Shown: positions 1 to 8,558 of the stretch, in pieces | Layout of the letters: every line of letters begins with the position of its first letter | Position numbering within the stretch: the first letter of the stretch is position 1 | Assembly: GCF_000430505.1 (NCBI RefSeq) | Contig: NZ_AUMD01000012.1 | Span: 186,001-250,000, forward strand | Direction of reading: 5' to 3' | DNA length: 64,000 nt | Source of the DNA: Eisenibacter elegans DSM 3317 | Lineage (GTDB): Bacteria; Bacteroidota; Bacteroidia; Cytophagales; Microscillaceae | Program-made: the position numbers and the translations under genes | Notes under the pieces: generated by a model | What the model saw: the letters and a program-made list of their open reading frames with translations, nothing else | What the model was told of the DNA's origin: nothing | The model's database searches: none

Positions 1-333
1 TTGTTCAAAGATAAGGTCCAATGCTCCGGGGTCAATCACCCCAAAGTGTAACATCGTATAGGCCGTACTCAAAAACGATGAGATAAGCAAGGTAATAAAA
101 GCCGTACTCATGCCTTGGCCAAAACTCATATAGCCATTGTTTTTCTTTTTGAAATCGCTCAATGCCCATACCAGTATCCCGATTGTAATCAAGATACCAA
201 ACCAGCTGAGGGCAGAGTTAGTGCCTAGCTGTAGGCTTTGTAATAATAGAAACCAGACAACGGACAATACAGCCCCCAGAAGTCCGGCTTGCATACCGAC
301 TTGCGTGCTTAAATTTTTGGGAGTTTCGCTCAT
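1..333 (-). CDS. DUF4199-type membrane protein, 3' end outside window
   Basis: Reading frame of 111 codons from an ATG at 333 that stays open to the window edge, so the C-terminus is missing. The protein begins MSETPKNLSTQVG and shows three hydrophobic stretches: about residues 16-33, 43-58 and 76-92. A short basic loop (DFKKKNNGYMSFGQG) lies between the second and third. This pattern of small helices with a GxxxFGQG-type loop fits the DUF4199 family of Bacteroidota inner-membrane proteins, whose function is unknown. The family call is from memory of its pattern and is moderate. Confidence 0.6.
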   Translation of the reverse strand, partial: MSETPKNLSTQVGMQAGLLGAVLSVVWFLLLQSLQLGTNSALSWFGILITIGILVWALSDFKKKNNGYMSFGQGMSTAFITLLISSFLSTAYTMLHFGVIDPGALDLIFEQ

Positions 334-398
334 AAGAGGTATAGTTTAAGGTGAAATAATATTGTTGATATTTGTACAAATATATGACAATAAGCATT

Positions 399-1592
399 TT
401 AAGCAAGGGCTTCTTCAATACTTTGAAGAATAATGGTGCAAGCTTCGCGAATTTGCGCTTCTGTGATGATAAGTGGCGGGGCAATACGCATCGCATTATC
501 ACAAAACAAGAACCAGTCTGTCAGCACGCCTTTTTCGATGGCTTTGTCAATGATGGGTTTGAGTACGTCGAAGGAGTCAAAAGCGACGGCCATCATCAGT
601 CCACAATGTCGGACTTCGCGGATGGCGGGGTGTTTTAGCAGCGATTTGAAAAGTTGTGCTTTGGCTTCTACTTGTGTATAGAGCTGCTCTTGGGTGATAA
701 TTTGTAAGGTAGCCAAAGCGGCCGCACAGCTCACCGGATGCCCGCCAAAGGTGCTAATATGACCCAAGATAGGGTCATTTTTGAGGTGTGCCATCAGGGC
801 TTGCGAGGCGATAAATGCTCCGATTGGCATTCCCCCACCCATTCCCTTAGCACAAACCAAGATGTCAGGCACAATGCCCATTTGTTCAAAAGCCCAAAGG
901 CTGCCCGTACGCCCGAAGCCGGCCTGGATCTCATCCAGAATGAGTAAGGCACCTACTTCGTCGCAGCGGCGGCGCAGAGCCTGAAAATATGCAGGACAGG
1001 CGGCCTTTACTCCGGCTTCGCCTTGGATGGTTTCGATAATGACGGCGGCGGTTTGGGGGGTGATGCTCTGTGTTAGGTCGCTAAAGCTGCCATAGTGTAT
1101 ATGGCTGACACCGGGCAGCAGTGGCCGAAAGGCTTGTTTGAAACGCTCGTCGCCGCCTACCGAAAGCGCACCTTGTGAGGAGCCGTGGTAAGCCTGATAA
1201 CACGAAACTATCTCGTAACGCCCTGTGGCGCGTTTGGCCAGCTTGAGCGCACCCTCTACGGCTTCGCTGCCCGAATTGACAAAATAAAAGTTATCAAGTG
1301 AGGGGGGTAAGTGTTGGGATAGCGCAGCAGCAAGTTGATTTTGAGGGCTTTGTACCAGCTCGCCATACACCATTACGTGTAGGTATTTGTCCAGTTGTTG
1401 GCGGATGGCATCGAGCACCTTGGGGTGCCGGTGGCCTACATTACTCACACCAATACCGGAGATGAGGTCGAGATAGGCTTTGCCATCAGGAGCATAAAAA
1501 TATACCCCTTCTGCCCGCTCTACTTCGAGTAATAACGGGAAATCAGTCGTTTGCGCCATATAGCGCAAAAAAGTATCTCTAGCAGAAAGCAT
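399..1592 (-). CDS. Class III PLP-dependent aminotransferase (acetylornithine/GABA aminotransferase family)
   Basis: A 397-residue protein, the usual size for the family. It shows the full class III signature: LILDEIQAGFGRTG with the Asp that binds the pyridine nitrogen, and CAKGMGGGMPIGAF, in which Lys249 should form the Schiff base with PLP. GGHPVSCAAALATL follows. The N-terminal FYFVNSGSEAVEGALKLAKRAT stretch is the phosphate-binding region. The enzyme moves an amino group between an omega-amino or alpha-amino donor and 2-oxoglutarate in the cytoplasm. No arginine-biosynthesis genes lie beside it, so acetylornithine, GABA or another substrate cannot be chosen. It starts with ATG at 1592 and stands alone as a transcription unit. 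Confidence 0.85.
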   Translation of the reverse strand: MLSARDTFLRYMAQTTDFPLLLEVERAEGVYFYAPDGKAYLDLISGIGVSNVGHRHPKVLDAIRQQLDKYLHVMVYGELVQSPQNQLAAALSQHLPPSLDNFYFVNSGSEAVEGALKLAKRATGRYEIVSCYQAYHGSSQGALSVGGDERFKQAFRPLLPGVSHIHYGSFSDLTQSITPQTAAVIIETIQGEAGVKAACPAYFQALRRRCDEVGALLILDEIQAGFGRTGSLWAFEQMGIVPDILVCAKGMGGGMPIGAFIASQALMAHLKNDPILGHISTFGGHPVSCAAALATLQIITQEQLYTQVEAKAQLFKSLLKHPAIREVRHCGLMMAVAFDSFDVLKPIIDKAIEKGVLTDWFLFCDNAMRIAPPLIITEAQIREACTIILQSIEEALA

Positions 1593-2147
1593 AAATAGTC
1601 ATAGGTTGGGTGATGGGTAACTCCAAAGATAGGTAAACCTCATTTATGTATCAACGTAACACTCTTGTTGACACAAAGCTGGAGGCTACCTTAGTTTTTA
1701 GTTGTGAGTTGTTTTATTGGTTTGATTTCCAATATATTACACAATAAACAAAACACGAGTTGTTTTTGCATTGGTACTTATCAGCCTATTTGTCTAGATA
1801 GGCCGCGTTTTCTTGGTGAGACAGCGCCTGAGGGTAACAAAATGAACAAAACATAAAATTATTTTTCAACACAAGTGTTTGTTTATCAGGATTTCAGCGC
1901 TTTGTTTAAGTAGTAGTGAATTTCTCTATTTCGGGTTTGGACCTTATGGGCTAGCTTTGTTCTACAATCTGAGCATTGGTTGTACACAACACATCCTGTT
2001 TAGACCCACTATATCCTTCGACCTTATCCTTCAACCAAACCCTTTTTCATCTCAAAGGAAAACCACTACCGTTTGAAAAAACCGCCTTCGAATAGAGGGC
2101 GGTTTTTTTGAGAATCATTTTGGGCAAAATCCATTATAGGAAGCAGC
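1593..2147. other. Intergenic region without a convincing gene
   Basis: This 555-base gap lies between the start of the aminotransferase gene and the end of hemE, both on the minus strand. A 65-codon plus-strand frame at 1879-2076 has a Phe/Ser-rich composition, no recognisable motif and no plausible ribosome site, so I do not call it. The only clear element is the terminator-like hairpin near 2075-2109. Confidence 0.5.
2075..2109 (-). terminator. Intrinsic terminator behind hemE
   Basis: The arms AACCGCC and GGCGGTT form a 7-bp stem around an 11-base loop. The stem is flanked by an A-run on the left and seven Ts on the right, so it can work in both directions. It lies about 40 bases past the hemE stop codon. 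Confidence 0.75.
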
Positions 2148-3185
2148 TTAGGCTTCCTGTAGTTGATATTCTTTGACAGTATCGATAAAGCAGCGCACCT
2201 TGTCAGGGTCAATATCGGGATATAGTCCGTGGCCAAGGTTTACGATATGCTTTGGTCCAAACTTTTGGAGCATTTCTCGCGTACGTTTGCGGATAAATGC
2301 ATAATCTCCATACAGCACACAAGGATCTAGGTTGCCTTGTAATACTTTTTCGGGGCCTATGAGCAACCTTGATTCGTGCGCATCCATTGTCCAATCAAGG
2401 CCAATGGCCGCACAGGGAAGCTGCCCTAGCTCTACCCGTGCAAAGAAAGCTCCTTTGGCAAAAACAATCATCGGAGCCTCTTGGACAGCCTCTGCGATTT
2501 GCCGGATATATGGCAAGGCGAAAGTACGGTAGGCCTCAGGAGAAAGGATTCCGGCCCAAGAGTCGAATAGCTGGACTAGGTCTGCTCCGGCTTTTATTTG
2601 CGCTTTTAGATAGGCAATAGTACTGTCAGTGATGCGTTGTAGCAGCTCGTGTGCGAGCTCAGGTTGGTTGTAGAGCACGGCTTTGGCTTTGGAGAAGGTT
2701 TTTGAGCCTTGGCCTTCGGTCATATAGGCGAAAATAGTCCAAGGGGCTCCTGCAAATCCAATCAAGGGAACTCTACCTTGTAGCCCCTGCTTGGTGAGGC
2801 GAATAGCCTCCAAGACATAGGCTAGGTCTTCTTCAGGATTGGCTACCCTTACTTGAGCCAAATCTTGGCTATTGGTAACGATTTTGGGGAAACGCGGCCC
2901 TCGTTGTTCTACCATTTCGTAGGGCAATCCCATTGCTTCGGGCACTACTAGGATATCCGAGAAAATAATGGCAGCATCTACGCCCAGCAGATCTACGGGC
3001 TGGATAGTTACTTCGGCGGCTAACTCGGGAGTGGTAGCTAGCTCGATAAATCCACTGAGTTTTTCGCGTACTGCGCGATATTCAGGCAGAATACGCCCTG
3101 CTTGGCGCATCAGCCATACGGGCTTTCGTTCGGTTATTTCTCCACGCAATACGCGTAAGATGAGGTCATTCTTGAGTGTTTGCAT
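2148..3185 (-). CDS. hemE: Uroporphyrinogen decarboxylase
   Basis: Removes the four acetate carboxyl groups of uroporphyrinogen III to give coproporphyrinogen III in haem synthesis. The 345-residue length is normal. Visible signatures are the N-terminal [16 protein letters not shown], which carries the substrate-binding arginines; the [13 protein letters not shown] segment; and the C-terminal [17 protein letters not shown] take the ATG at 3185. An in-frame TTG at 3194 would add only three residues and falls inside a promoter-like box. The gene is alone on the minus strand. hemL, another haem-pathway gene, lies about 40 kb away in this window. Confidence 0.95.
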   Translation of the reverse strand: MQTLKNDLILRVLRGEITERKPVWLMRQAGRILPEYRAVREKLSGFIELATTPELAAEVTIQPVDLLGVDAAIIFSDILVVPEAMGLPYEMVEQRGPRFPKIVTNSQDLAQVRVANPEEDLAYVLEAIRLTKQGLQGRVPLIGFAGAPWTIFAYMTEGQGSKTFSKAKAVLYNQPELAHELLQRITDSTIAYLKAQIKAGADLVQLFDSWAGILSPEAYRTFALPYIRQIAEAVQEAPMIVFAKGAFFARVELGQLPCAAIGLDWTMDAHESRLLIGPEKVLQGNLDPCVLYGDYAFIRKRTREMLQKFGPKHIVNLGHGLYPDIDPDKVRCFIDTVKEYQLQEA

Positions 3186-3191
3186 AAGCTG

Positions 3192-3199
3192 CAAAGATA
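3192..3199 (-). promoter_or_regulatory. Bacteroidota-type -7 box in front of hemE
   Basis: On the minus strand the sequence is TATCTTTG, a full match to the TAnnTTTG -7 element of Bacteroidota primary sigma promoters. It ends only six bases before the ATG at 3185. The expected transcription start would therefore fall at or next to the start codon, giving an almost leaderless mRNA. No clear TTTG -33 element is visible at the expected distance, so confidence is limited. Confidence 0.4.
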
Positions 3200-3416
3200 T
3201 GAAATAAGTTGCTATGAAAATTATACCAAAATTTACTCAACTTAGGCGCTTTGTTTGTTCTAAGTGGTTTGTAGAACATCAAGTCCTCAAGTTATGCTAA
3301 GATTCACTGGATGGGGACTCCCTTGGTTATCGAGGGTTTTTCAGTGTAATCTATTTCCCAAACCAATTTGGATTGGGTGTAGTTGCCATAGAGAGTATGT
3401 CCATGGCGCTGTTGGG

Positions 3417-6400
3417 TTACAGCGCTTGGCTGGCCGTACGTACGTCTACTGGCACGACCATCGACACACCCACTTCGCGCATAGTGATGCCATACATTAC
3501 GTCGGTCATAGCCATAGTGCGTTTGTTATGGGTTACGATGATAAACTGCGAGTCTTTAGAAAAGTTCTTGATGATTTGATTGAACTTGTCCGTGTTGGTA
3601 TCATCCAAGGGGGCATCCACCTCATCAAAAATACAGAAGGGGGCTGGCTTTAGTAGGTAAAGCGCAAAGAGCAGCGAGGTAGCAGTCAGGGTTTTTTCTC
3701 CGCCCGAAAGTTGGTTGATGGTAAGAGGTCGCTTACCCTTGGGCTTGGCGATGATTTCGATTTTGGACTCCAGCGGCTCGTTGGGGTCTGTCAGCACTAA
3801 GTCGGCGGTATCTTCTTCGGCAAAGAGCGAGCGGAACACGCGGATAAAGTTGATGCGAACGGCTTCAAAAGCTTCGAGGAAGGCCGTTTTGGCAAAGTCT
3901 TCCATCTCTTTGATGGTTTGTAGCAGCGCCATCTTGGACTCCATCAAGTCAGCGCGTTGGGTTTCTACAAAATCAAAGCGGTCTTTCATCTCTTGGTATG
4001 ATTCCATCGCCATGGGGTTGATAGCGCCCATCCGGTCTATACGCTTGCGCAGGTCTTCGACCTTGCGCTTGAGCTGCTCTTCGTCAAGGTGTTCGTTGGC
4101 TTCTACAAAGACTTGCGCGTCTTCTTTCCAAAGGTCTTCGGCTTCCATTTGGAACTCAGCCGATAGGCGTTCTTGGATGGAAGTCAGGCCGATGGCTGTT
4201 TCGTGGAGTTTGTTGCGCAGCTCTCCGATGAGGGAGTCGAGCATTTCTTTTTGGCGTTGCATCTCCTTGATTTCGCGCTCTGTTTCGGCAATGCGCCCTC
4301 GAACGGTATAGAATGCCTTTTCGGCTTCTTTTACTTGTGTGTCATAGAGGTCAGTTTGCTCGTGAAGCCCTTCGATGGCCAGATTTTGGTCGTCGATATT
4401 GGCCAGCAGCAGCGCTACATCACGGCTGGCCTGCTGTTGGTCTTGGCTTTGCTGCCAGAGTCGGTGTTCGATATTTTCGAGTGCTGTTTGCTTGTAGTCC
4501 AGTTCTTGGGCTACGTTTTCGGCCTGGCTTTTTTGTTGGTGATACTGAATATTTTGTTCGTTGAAGCGGTTGGTTTTTAGTTGTAGGTTTTCGTTTTCAA
4601 ACTCCAACTGTTCTTGTAGTGTACGCAGGCGTTCTTCGGTAGCTTGTAGGGTATCAGCTTGGTTTTGTCGCTGTGGCTCTAGGCTTTCTAATGCGGCAGC
4701 CAAGCTTTGGAGGCGTTCTTGGGCTTGGTGTTGCTTTTGGGCGCTGCGTGCGAGTTGCTCTTGGGCTTGTTGGAGTTGGGTTTGGAGGGTGATGGCTTGG
4801 CGTTCTACGCTCTTGAGGGATTGTTGTGCCTCTCGGATATCCTCTTCCAGTGTTTGGGACTTGTAGTGTTGTAGGTCTTGGCGTTTGTTTTCGAGTGATG
4901 TCTGCAATTGGATTACCTCCTCTTGCAGTGTCTCCAGTTGACTTTGCAGGCTTTGCAGTCTTTGTTTGCGTGCTAGTGGAGAGGCATCGGTTTTGCCTGT
5001 AGAGCCGCCCAAGAGTTGGCCTTGGCTTTGCATCAGGCTACCGTTTTTGCTTACCCACACAAAGCTACCCGGCAGTGGTGCCTCCAGAGCAGTTTCGTCT
5101 TCTACAATAAAAACTTGGTTGAGCAGGCGGCGAATCAGGTTTAGGTATTTTTCCTCCACACTGACTACTTCTTTGGCCGGGGTAGCGGGAATGCTTTGGG
5201 GCTGATGCTCGGTATTGGAGGCAGTGGGCAGGGCTTCGAGTACAAAAAAGCCGACCTTGCCCTTCTCTGAGCGCTTGAGCAGGGCGATGGCCTCACGGGC
5301 TTGGGCGTAGGTATCGGTTACGTAGTAATTGAGGTAGGGTTCGAGCCTTGCTTCGATGGCTTTTTGGTAGCCTGGGCTCACCTGAATGATGTCTGTCAGG
5401 AGACGGGCTTGCCCCTGCTCGCTGCGTTGCCAGTCAGGCTGTTGGTGCAGGTATTTGAGCGCGTCAGGGAAGCCTTCGAGGTTATTGATGAGCGCTTCGA
5501 GCAGGCCGATTTCGTTTTGGGCGGCATCGAGCTGGCGGGTTTTCTCACGGAGGGTCTCACGGAGTTGGTCTATCTCGTCGGAGAGAGCTTCGATGTGCTG
5601 TCGGTTTTCGGCTTCTTCAGCTTCAAGGTTTTCGAGGGTTTGCTGCTGTACTTGCAGGTCTTGGGCTGTATCTTCGTATTGGCTGCGGTATTGTGTTAGG
5701 CGCTCTTCGAGGTTTTGGGCTTCTTGTTGGCTGTTTTCGGCCTCTTGGGAGAGGGTATCGTACTGTGTTTGCTTGACTTCGTAGTTTTTGTTGAGCTCAA
5801 AGAGGGCTTGTTGTTGTTGGGCTTGTATTTGAGTGAGCGATTGCGTTTGTTGTTGCAGTTCGGCTACGGCAGCCTGTTGGTCTTGGTAGGCGGCGCGGGT
5901 ATCATCGAGTAGGCTTTGGCTTTCGGCCAAGGTTTTTTCGAGGCCTTGTTGGCGCTCTACGAGGGTTTCGATATTGCGTTTGGTTTCAGACTGTTGCTCC
6001 AAATCTCTAGAGATTTGGCTGCTGAGGGAGCGGGTTTTGTCTTCCAAAAAGCGCAGTCTTTCCGACTTGAGCCTTTTTTCGTTTTCGAGGCTTCGGAGCT
6101 TATTGAGGTGTTCGTTGAGTTCTTTTTGTTTGTCGTAGAAGTGTGTTTCGGTGCTGAGGGCTTCTTGTTTTTCGCGCTCAAGGCCGGTTTCTTTCTCCTC
6201 TAGCAGCTGGGCTAGGGCGTTGCGCTTGTCTATTTCGGCCTCTATTTGTAGCTGGAGCGCTTCTTGGTGGGCGCGTTGGCGGCTTAGCGCTTTGCGGGCA
6301 TAGGCAATGCCGGCCTGCTTGTATTCGTCTTTGAGGGCAAAAAACTGCTCAGCTTGCTTGGCCTGACGTTCCAAAGACTTGAGGTTCTTCTGAATTTCGT

Positions 6401-6986
6401 GTTGGAGGTCTTCTACACGGTTGAGGTCCTTGTCTACATCCTCTAGGCGGTCGAGTGCTTCTTTCTTACGTACTTTAAATTTGGAAATACCGGCAGCTTT
6501 TTCAAACAAGCCACGGCGGGAGTTTTCCTTATCAGTCAGAATCTCATCAACCATTTTGAGCTCAATGATGGCATAGCTATCGGGACCGATACCCGTATCG
6601 AGAAAGAGATTGCGGATGTCCTTGAGGCGGCAAGGTACATCGTTGATGAAATACTCACTATCACCGCTGCGGTGGTAGCGGCGGGTGATGGTAACTTCGG
6701 TATATTCAGCAGGCAGGATGTTTTTGTTATTGACAAAGGTAAGTGCTACCTCTGCTACTTGGGCGGGCTTACGGTTTTTGGTACCATTGAAGATGACGTT
6801 CTCCATCTTGTCGGAGCGGAGCAAACGGGATTTTTGCTCACCCAAGACCCAACGAATCGCATCGACTACGTTAGATTTTCCGCAGCCATTGGGGCCTACA
6901 ATACCCGTTACGCCATCGTCAAACTGGATGCGGATACGTTCGCCAAAGCTCTTAAATCCCTTGATTTCTAACCTGCTGAGTTGCAT
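3417..6986 (-). CDS. smc: Chromosome segregation SMC ATPase
   Basis: A 1189-residue SMC protein that works in the condensin-like complex organising the nucleoid. From the N-terminus: head lobe with Walker A GPNGCGKS at 31-38 and the following VVDAIRWVLGEQ; a long coiled coil rich in Gln and Glu; a hinge domain around LEGFPDALKYL...GYQKAIEARLEPYLNYYV; a second coiled coil; and the C-terminal lobe with signature LSGGEKTLTATSLLFALY and Walker B FCIFDEVDAPLDDTN. I place the start at the ATG at 6986 (MQLSRLEIKGFKSFG), where SMC proteins normally begin. The open frame continues 23 codons upstream with low-complexity residues. No scpA or scpB is adjacent. Confidence 0.96.
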   Translation of the reverse strand: MQLSRLEIKGFKSFGERIRIQFDDGVTGIVGPNGCGKSNVVDAIRWVLGEQKSRLLRSDKMENVIFNGTKNRKPAQVAEVALTFVNNKNILPAEYTEVTITRRYHRSGDSEYFINDVPCRLKDIRNLFLDTGIGPDSYAIIELKMVDEILTDKENSRRGLFEKAAGISKFKVRKKEALDRLEDVDKDLNRVEDLQHEIQKNLKSLERQAKQAEQFFALKDEYKQAGIAYARKALSRQRAHQEALQLQIEAEIDKRNALAQLLEEKETGLEREKQEALSTETHFYDKQKELNEHLNKLRSLENEKRLKSERLRFLEDKTRSLSSQISRDLEQQSETKRNIETLVERQQGLEKTLAESQSLLDDTRAAYQDQQAAVAELQQQTQSLTQIQAQQQQALFELNKNYEVKQTQYDTLSQEAENSQQEAQNLEERLTQYRSQYEDTAQDLQVQQQTLENLEAEEAENRQHIEALSDEIDQLRETLREKTRQLDAAQNEIGLLEALINNLEGFPDALKYLHQQPDWQRSEQGQARLLTDIIQVSPGYQKAIEARLEPYLNYYVTDTYAQAREAIALLKRSEKGKVGFFVLEALPTASNTEHQPQSIPATPAKEVVSVEEKYLNLIRRLLNQVFIVEDETALEAPLPGSFVWVSKNGSLMQSQGQLLGGSTGKTDASPLARKQRLQSLQSQLETLQEEVIQLQTSLENKRQDLQHYKSQTLEEDIREAQQSLKSVERQAITLQTQLQQAQEQLARSAQKQHQAQERLQSLAAALESLEPQRQNQADTLQATEERLRTLQEQLEFENENLQLKTNRFNEQNIQYHQQKSQAENVAQELDYKQTALENIEHRLWQQSQDQQQASRDVALLLANIDDQNLAIEGLHEQTDLYDTQVKEAEKAFYTVRGRIAETEREIKEMQRQKEMLDSLIGELRNKLHETAIGLTSIQERLSAEFQMEAEDLWKEDAQVFVEANEHLDEEQLKRKVEDLRKRIDRMGAINPMAMESYQEMKDRFDFVETQRADLMESKMALLQTIKEMEDFAKTAFLEAFEAVRINFIRVFRSLFAEEDTADLVLTDPNEPLESKIEIIAKPKGKRPLTINQLSGGEKTLTATSLLFALYLLKPAPFCIFDEVDAPLDDTNTDKFNQIIKNFSKDSQFIIVTHNKRTMAMTDVMYGITMREVGVSMVVPVDVRTASQAL

Positions 6987-7238
6987 AATATATGATGATG
7001 GAAAACAATGAAGTAACGATGAGGTATGAAGTATGAACGGTGGGGTATGGGGCAAAAAGCTTGATATTCACCCGAAAAATCGGTTTGCCGTCAGTTGGGT
7101 GCTATAACACCAACTCCCAGTTGGGCTTTTATACAAAATACCCTGCGTATGCGTTTGCAAAAATAAGATTATTTTATAAATTTGAATCAATGACTGCAAA
7201 TAAGCCGCTCATAACCACAATACTAAGCCTGTGTTGCT

Positions 7239-7772
7239 ATGGAACCACAAATTGTACAAATACTCATTTACGCCCTGATTGTCATTGTTTATGTGCTCAT
7301 TCAGCGTGCTGATGCGGCCAAAAAGAAAGCACTAAAAGACCAGAAAACCAAGCAGTTAGCTCCCAATGACGCGCAAACGCCTGTGGTAACATCATTTATT
7401 GAACGCTACAAAGCTTTGCTCGAAGAAGAACGCAAAGTGAGCACTCAGCAGCCTCAGTATGTCAACTATGACGAACAGGCCATCGCCAAAATGGGGCAGT
7501 ACAAAGACTATGACACCGACATAGAGGACGATTTTTTTGCCCAAGCAATCGCCGAACGCGACCGAGACATCCATCAATATGATAACTTTTTTGAAGATGC
7601 CAAGCAGGCCGTAAAACAAAGTGCCGGCCAGATTCCCAAAATGCCGACAATAACATCTTTGCCTCCAACCAATACCGCGCCAGTCGGCAATGCTATCAAA
7701 ACCTTTTTGCAAGGGCGGCAAAACCTACGCCGGGCTTTTATTGCCTCCGAGATATTCAAACGAAAGTATTGA
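7239..7772 (+). CDS. Uncharacterised membrane-anchored protein
   Basis: A 177-residue protein of unrecognised family. The first 22 residues (MEPQIVQILIYALIVIVYVLIQ) form one hydrophobic helix. A Lys-rich stretch follows (AAKKKALKDQK), which predicts a cytoplasmic domain after an N-terminal anchor. The rest is charged, with an acidic segment around DYDTDIEDDFF, and ends with the basic patch GRQNLRRAFIASEIFKRKY. It diverges from smc across a 250-base gap and is followed by a strong hairpin terminator. No catalytic motif is visible. Confidence 0.7.
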   Translation: MEPQIVQILIYALIVIVYVLIQRADAAKKKALKDQKTKQLAPNDAQTPVVTSFIERYKALLEEERKVSTQQPQYVNYDEQAIAKMGQYKDYDTDIEDDFFAQAIAERDRDIHQYDNFFEDAKQAVKQSAGQIPKMPTITSLPPTNTAPVGNAIKTFLQGRQNLRRAFIASEIFKRKY

Positions 7773-7831
7773 TTCGCCAATTATCTAACCCATATCTTCC
7801 TAATACAAAAGAGATTGCATTTATGAAAACT

Positions 7832-7863
7832 AAAAAACCCTCAGCAATCGCTGAGGGTTTTTT
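7832..7863. terminator. Strong bidirectional terminator
   Basis: A near-perfect palindrome: ACCCTCAGC, loop AATC, GCTGAGGGT, extended by six As on the left and six Ts on the right. It sits between the ends of two convergent genes (plus-strand gene ending 7772, minus-strand SCP2 gene ending 7893) and can serve both. Confidence 0.9.
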
Positions 7864-7892
7864 CGTCAAGTTTTTGTCAATTAAGCAGGGGC

Positions 7893-8183
7893 TTAGCTGA
7901 ATACAGCTTGGAGTTTCATGGCAATGCTCATATCGCCATCAATCTGCATTTTACCACCCATAAAAGCGTTCATTGGGTTGAGGTCGCCATCAAGCATGCT
8001 GTTGAAGTCGTCGATAGAAATAGAAACGGTACAAGCCGCGTCCTTATCTTCGTTGCTTACGCCGCCTTGGCCGTCGAGGTATACTACGCCACCTTCGCTA
8101 AAGGTAAACTTTACAGAGGCTCCCAAGTCGGCTGTCTGGGCTGAGCGGGCGTTTACTTTGGCTGTTGTTGCTTCTAAACTCAT
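7893..8183 (-). CDS. Stand-alone SCP2 (sterol carrier protein 2-like) domain protein
   Basis: A 96-residue protein that is a single SCP2 domain. Typical features are the central VKFTFSEGGVVYLDG strand pair, CTVSISIDDFNSMLDGDLNPMNAFMGGKMQIDGDMSIAMKL, and the conserved AFMGGKMQIDGD segment near the C-terminus. SCP2 domains have a hydrophobic tunnel that binds fatty acyl chains or acyl-CoA. This form is likely a small cytoplasmic lipid carrier. It is transcribed away from an acyl-CoA dehydrogenase that carries a related SCP2 domain as its C-terminus, which suggests the two handle the same acyl substrates. That functional link is inference. Confidence 0.88.
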   Translation of the reverse strand: MSLEATTAKVNARSAQTADLGASVKFTFSEGGVVYLDGQGGVSNEDKDAACTVSISIDDFNSMLDGDLNPMNAFMGGKMQIDGDMSIAMKLQAVFS

Positions 8184-8320
8184 TGTCTATTAGTGTTTAA
8201 AGATGAGAAAATGATAAAACTATGATTTGGCTTTGCTAAGTACGTCAAATTTTCGCGTTCTGTCAAAATACCTTTGGCTGCTCAATTTGACAATTCTGGG
8301 AGCAAATATAAAATTTTTTT

Positions 8321-8387
8321 TAGGCACAGAGGACTAATCTCAAAAAAACTTCTAACTTTGTATTCAGATTAGGCCAAGAGGACTAAT
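8321..8387. promoter_or_regulatory. Pair of 18-bp direct repeats, candidate operator between SCP2 gene and acyl-CoA dehydrogenase
   Basis: TAGGCACAGAGGACTAAT at 8321-8338 recurs as TAGGCCAAGAGGACTAAT at 8370-8387, 16 of 18 bases identical, with a start-to-start distance of 49 bases. The left copy occupies the place where a -33 element would be for the TAACTTTG box at 8353-8360, and the right copy lies just after the expected start site. This placement fits binding by a regulator that bridges the promoter. The region between the divergent genes (8184-8558) holds no other gene. Confidence 0.45.
8353..8360 (+). promoter_or_regulatory. -7 box candidate for the acyl-CoA dehydrogenase gene
   Basis: TAACTTTG matches TAnnTTTG. 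It is about 200 bases before the ATG at 8559, so the leader would be long, and no TTTG -33 element is present upstream. Its position between the two 18-bp repeats is the main reason to list it. Confidence 0.3.
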
Positions 8388-8558
8388 TGTCATCACCCCG
8401 AAAGTTTTCGGAAATTAACTACCTACTTTAAACTGCTTGTTTGATGCAATAGCGAGGGGCTGAACGACATGTGCAGTCCCTCAATTGCTAAAGTAGCTAC
8501 CCAATCGAGAAATTGTTAGTACGAATTAGCTCCAACATCATTCATCATCCAAAAAATT

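Noticed and set aside
1879-2076. 65-codon plus-strand frame between the aminotransferase and hemE
   Set aside because: No motif, odd Phe/Ser-rich composition, no start signals, and it runs into the hemE terminator.
4173-4580. Long plus-strand frames opposite smc
   Set aside because: They are mirror frames of the Gln/Glu-rich coiled coil; the smc frame has complete ATPase motifs.
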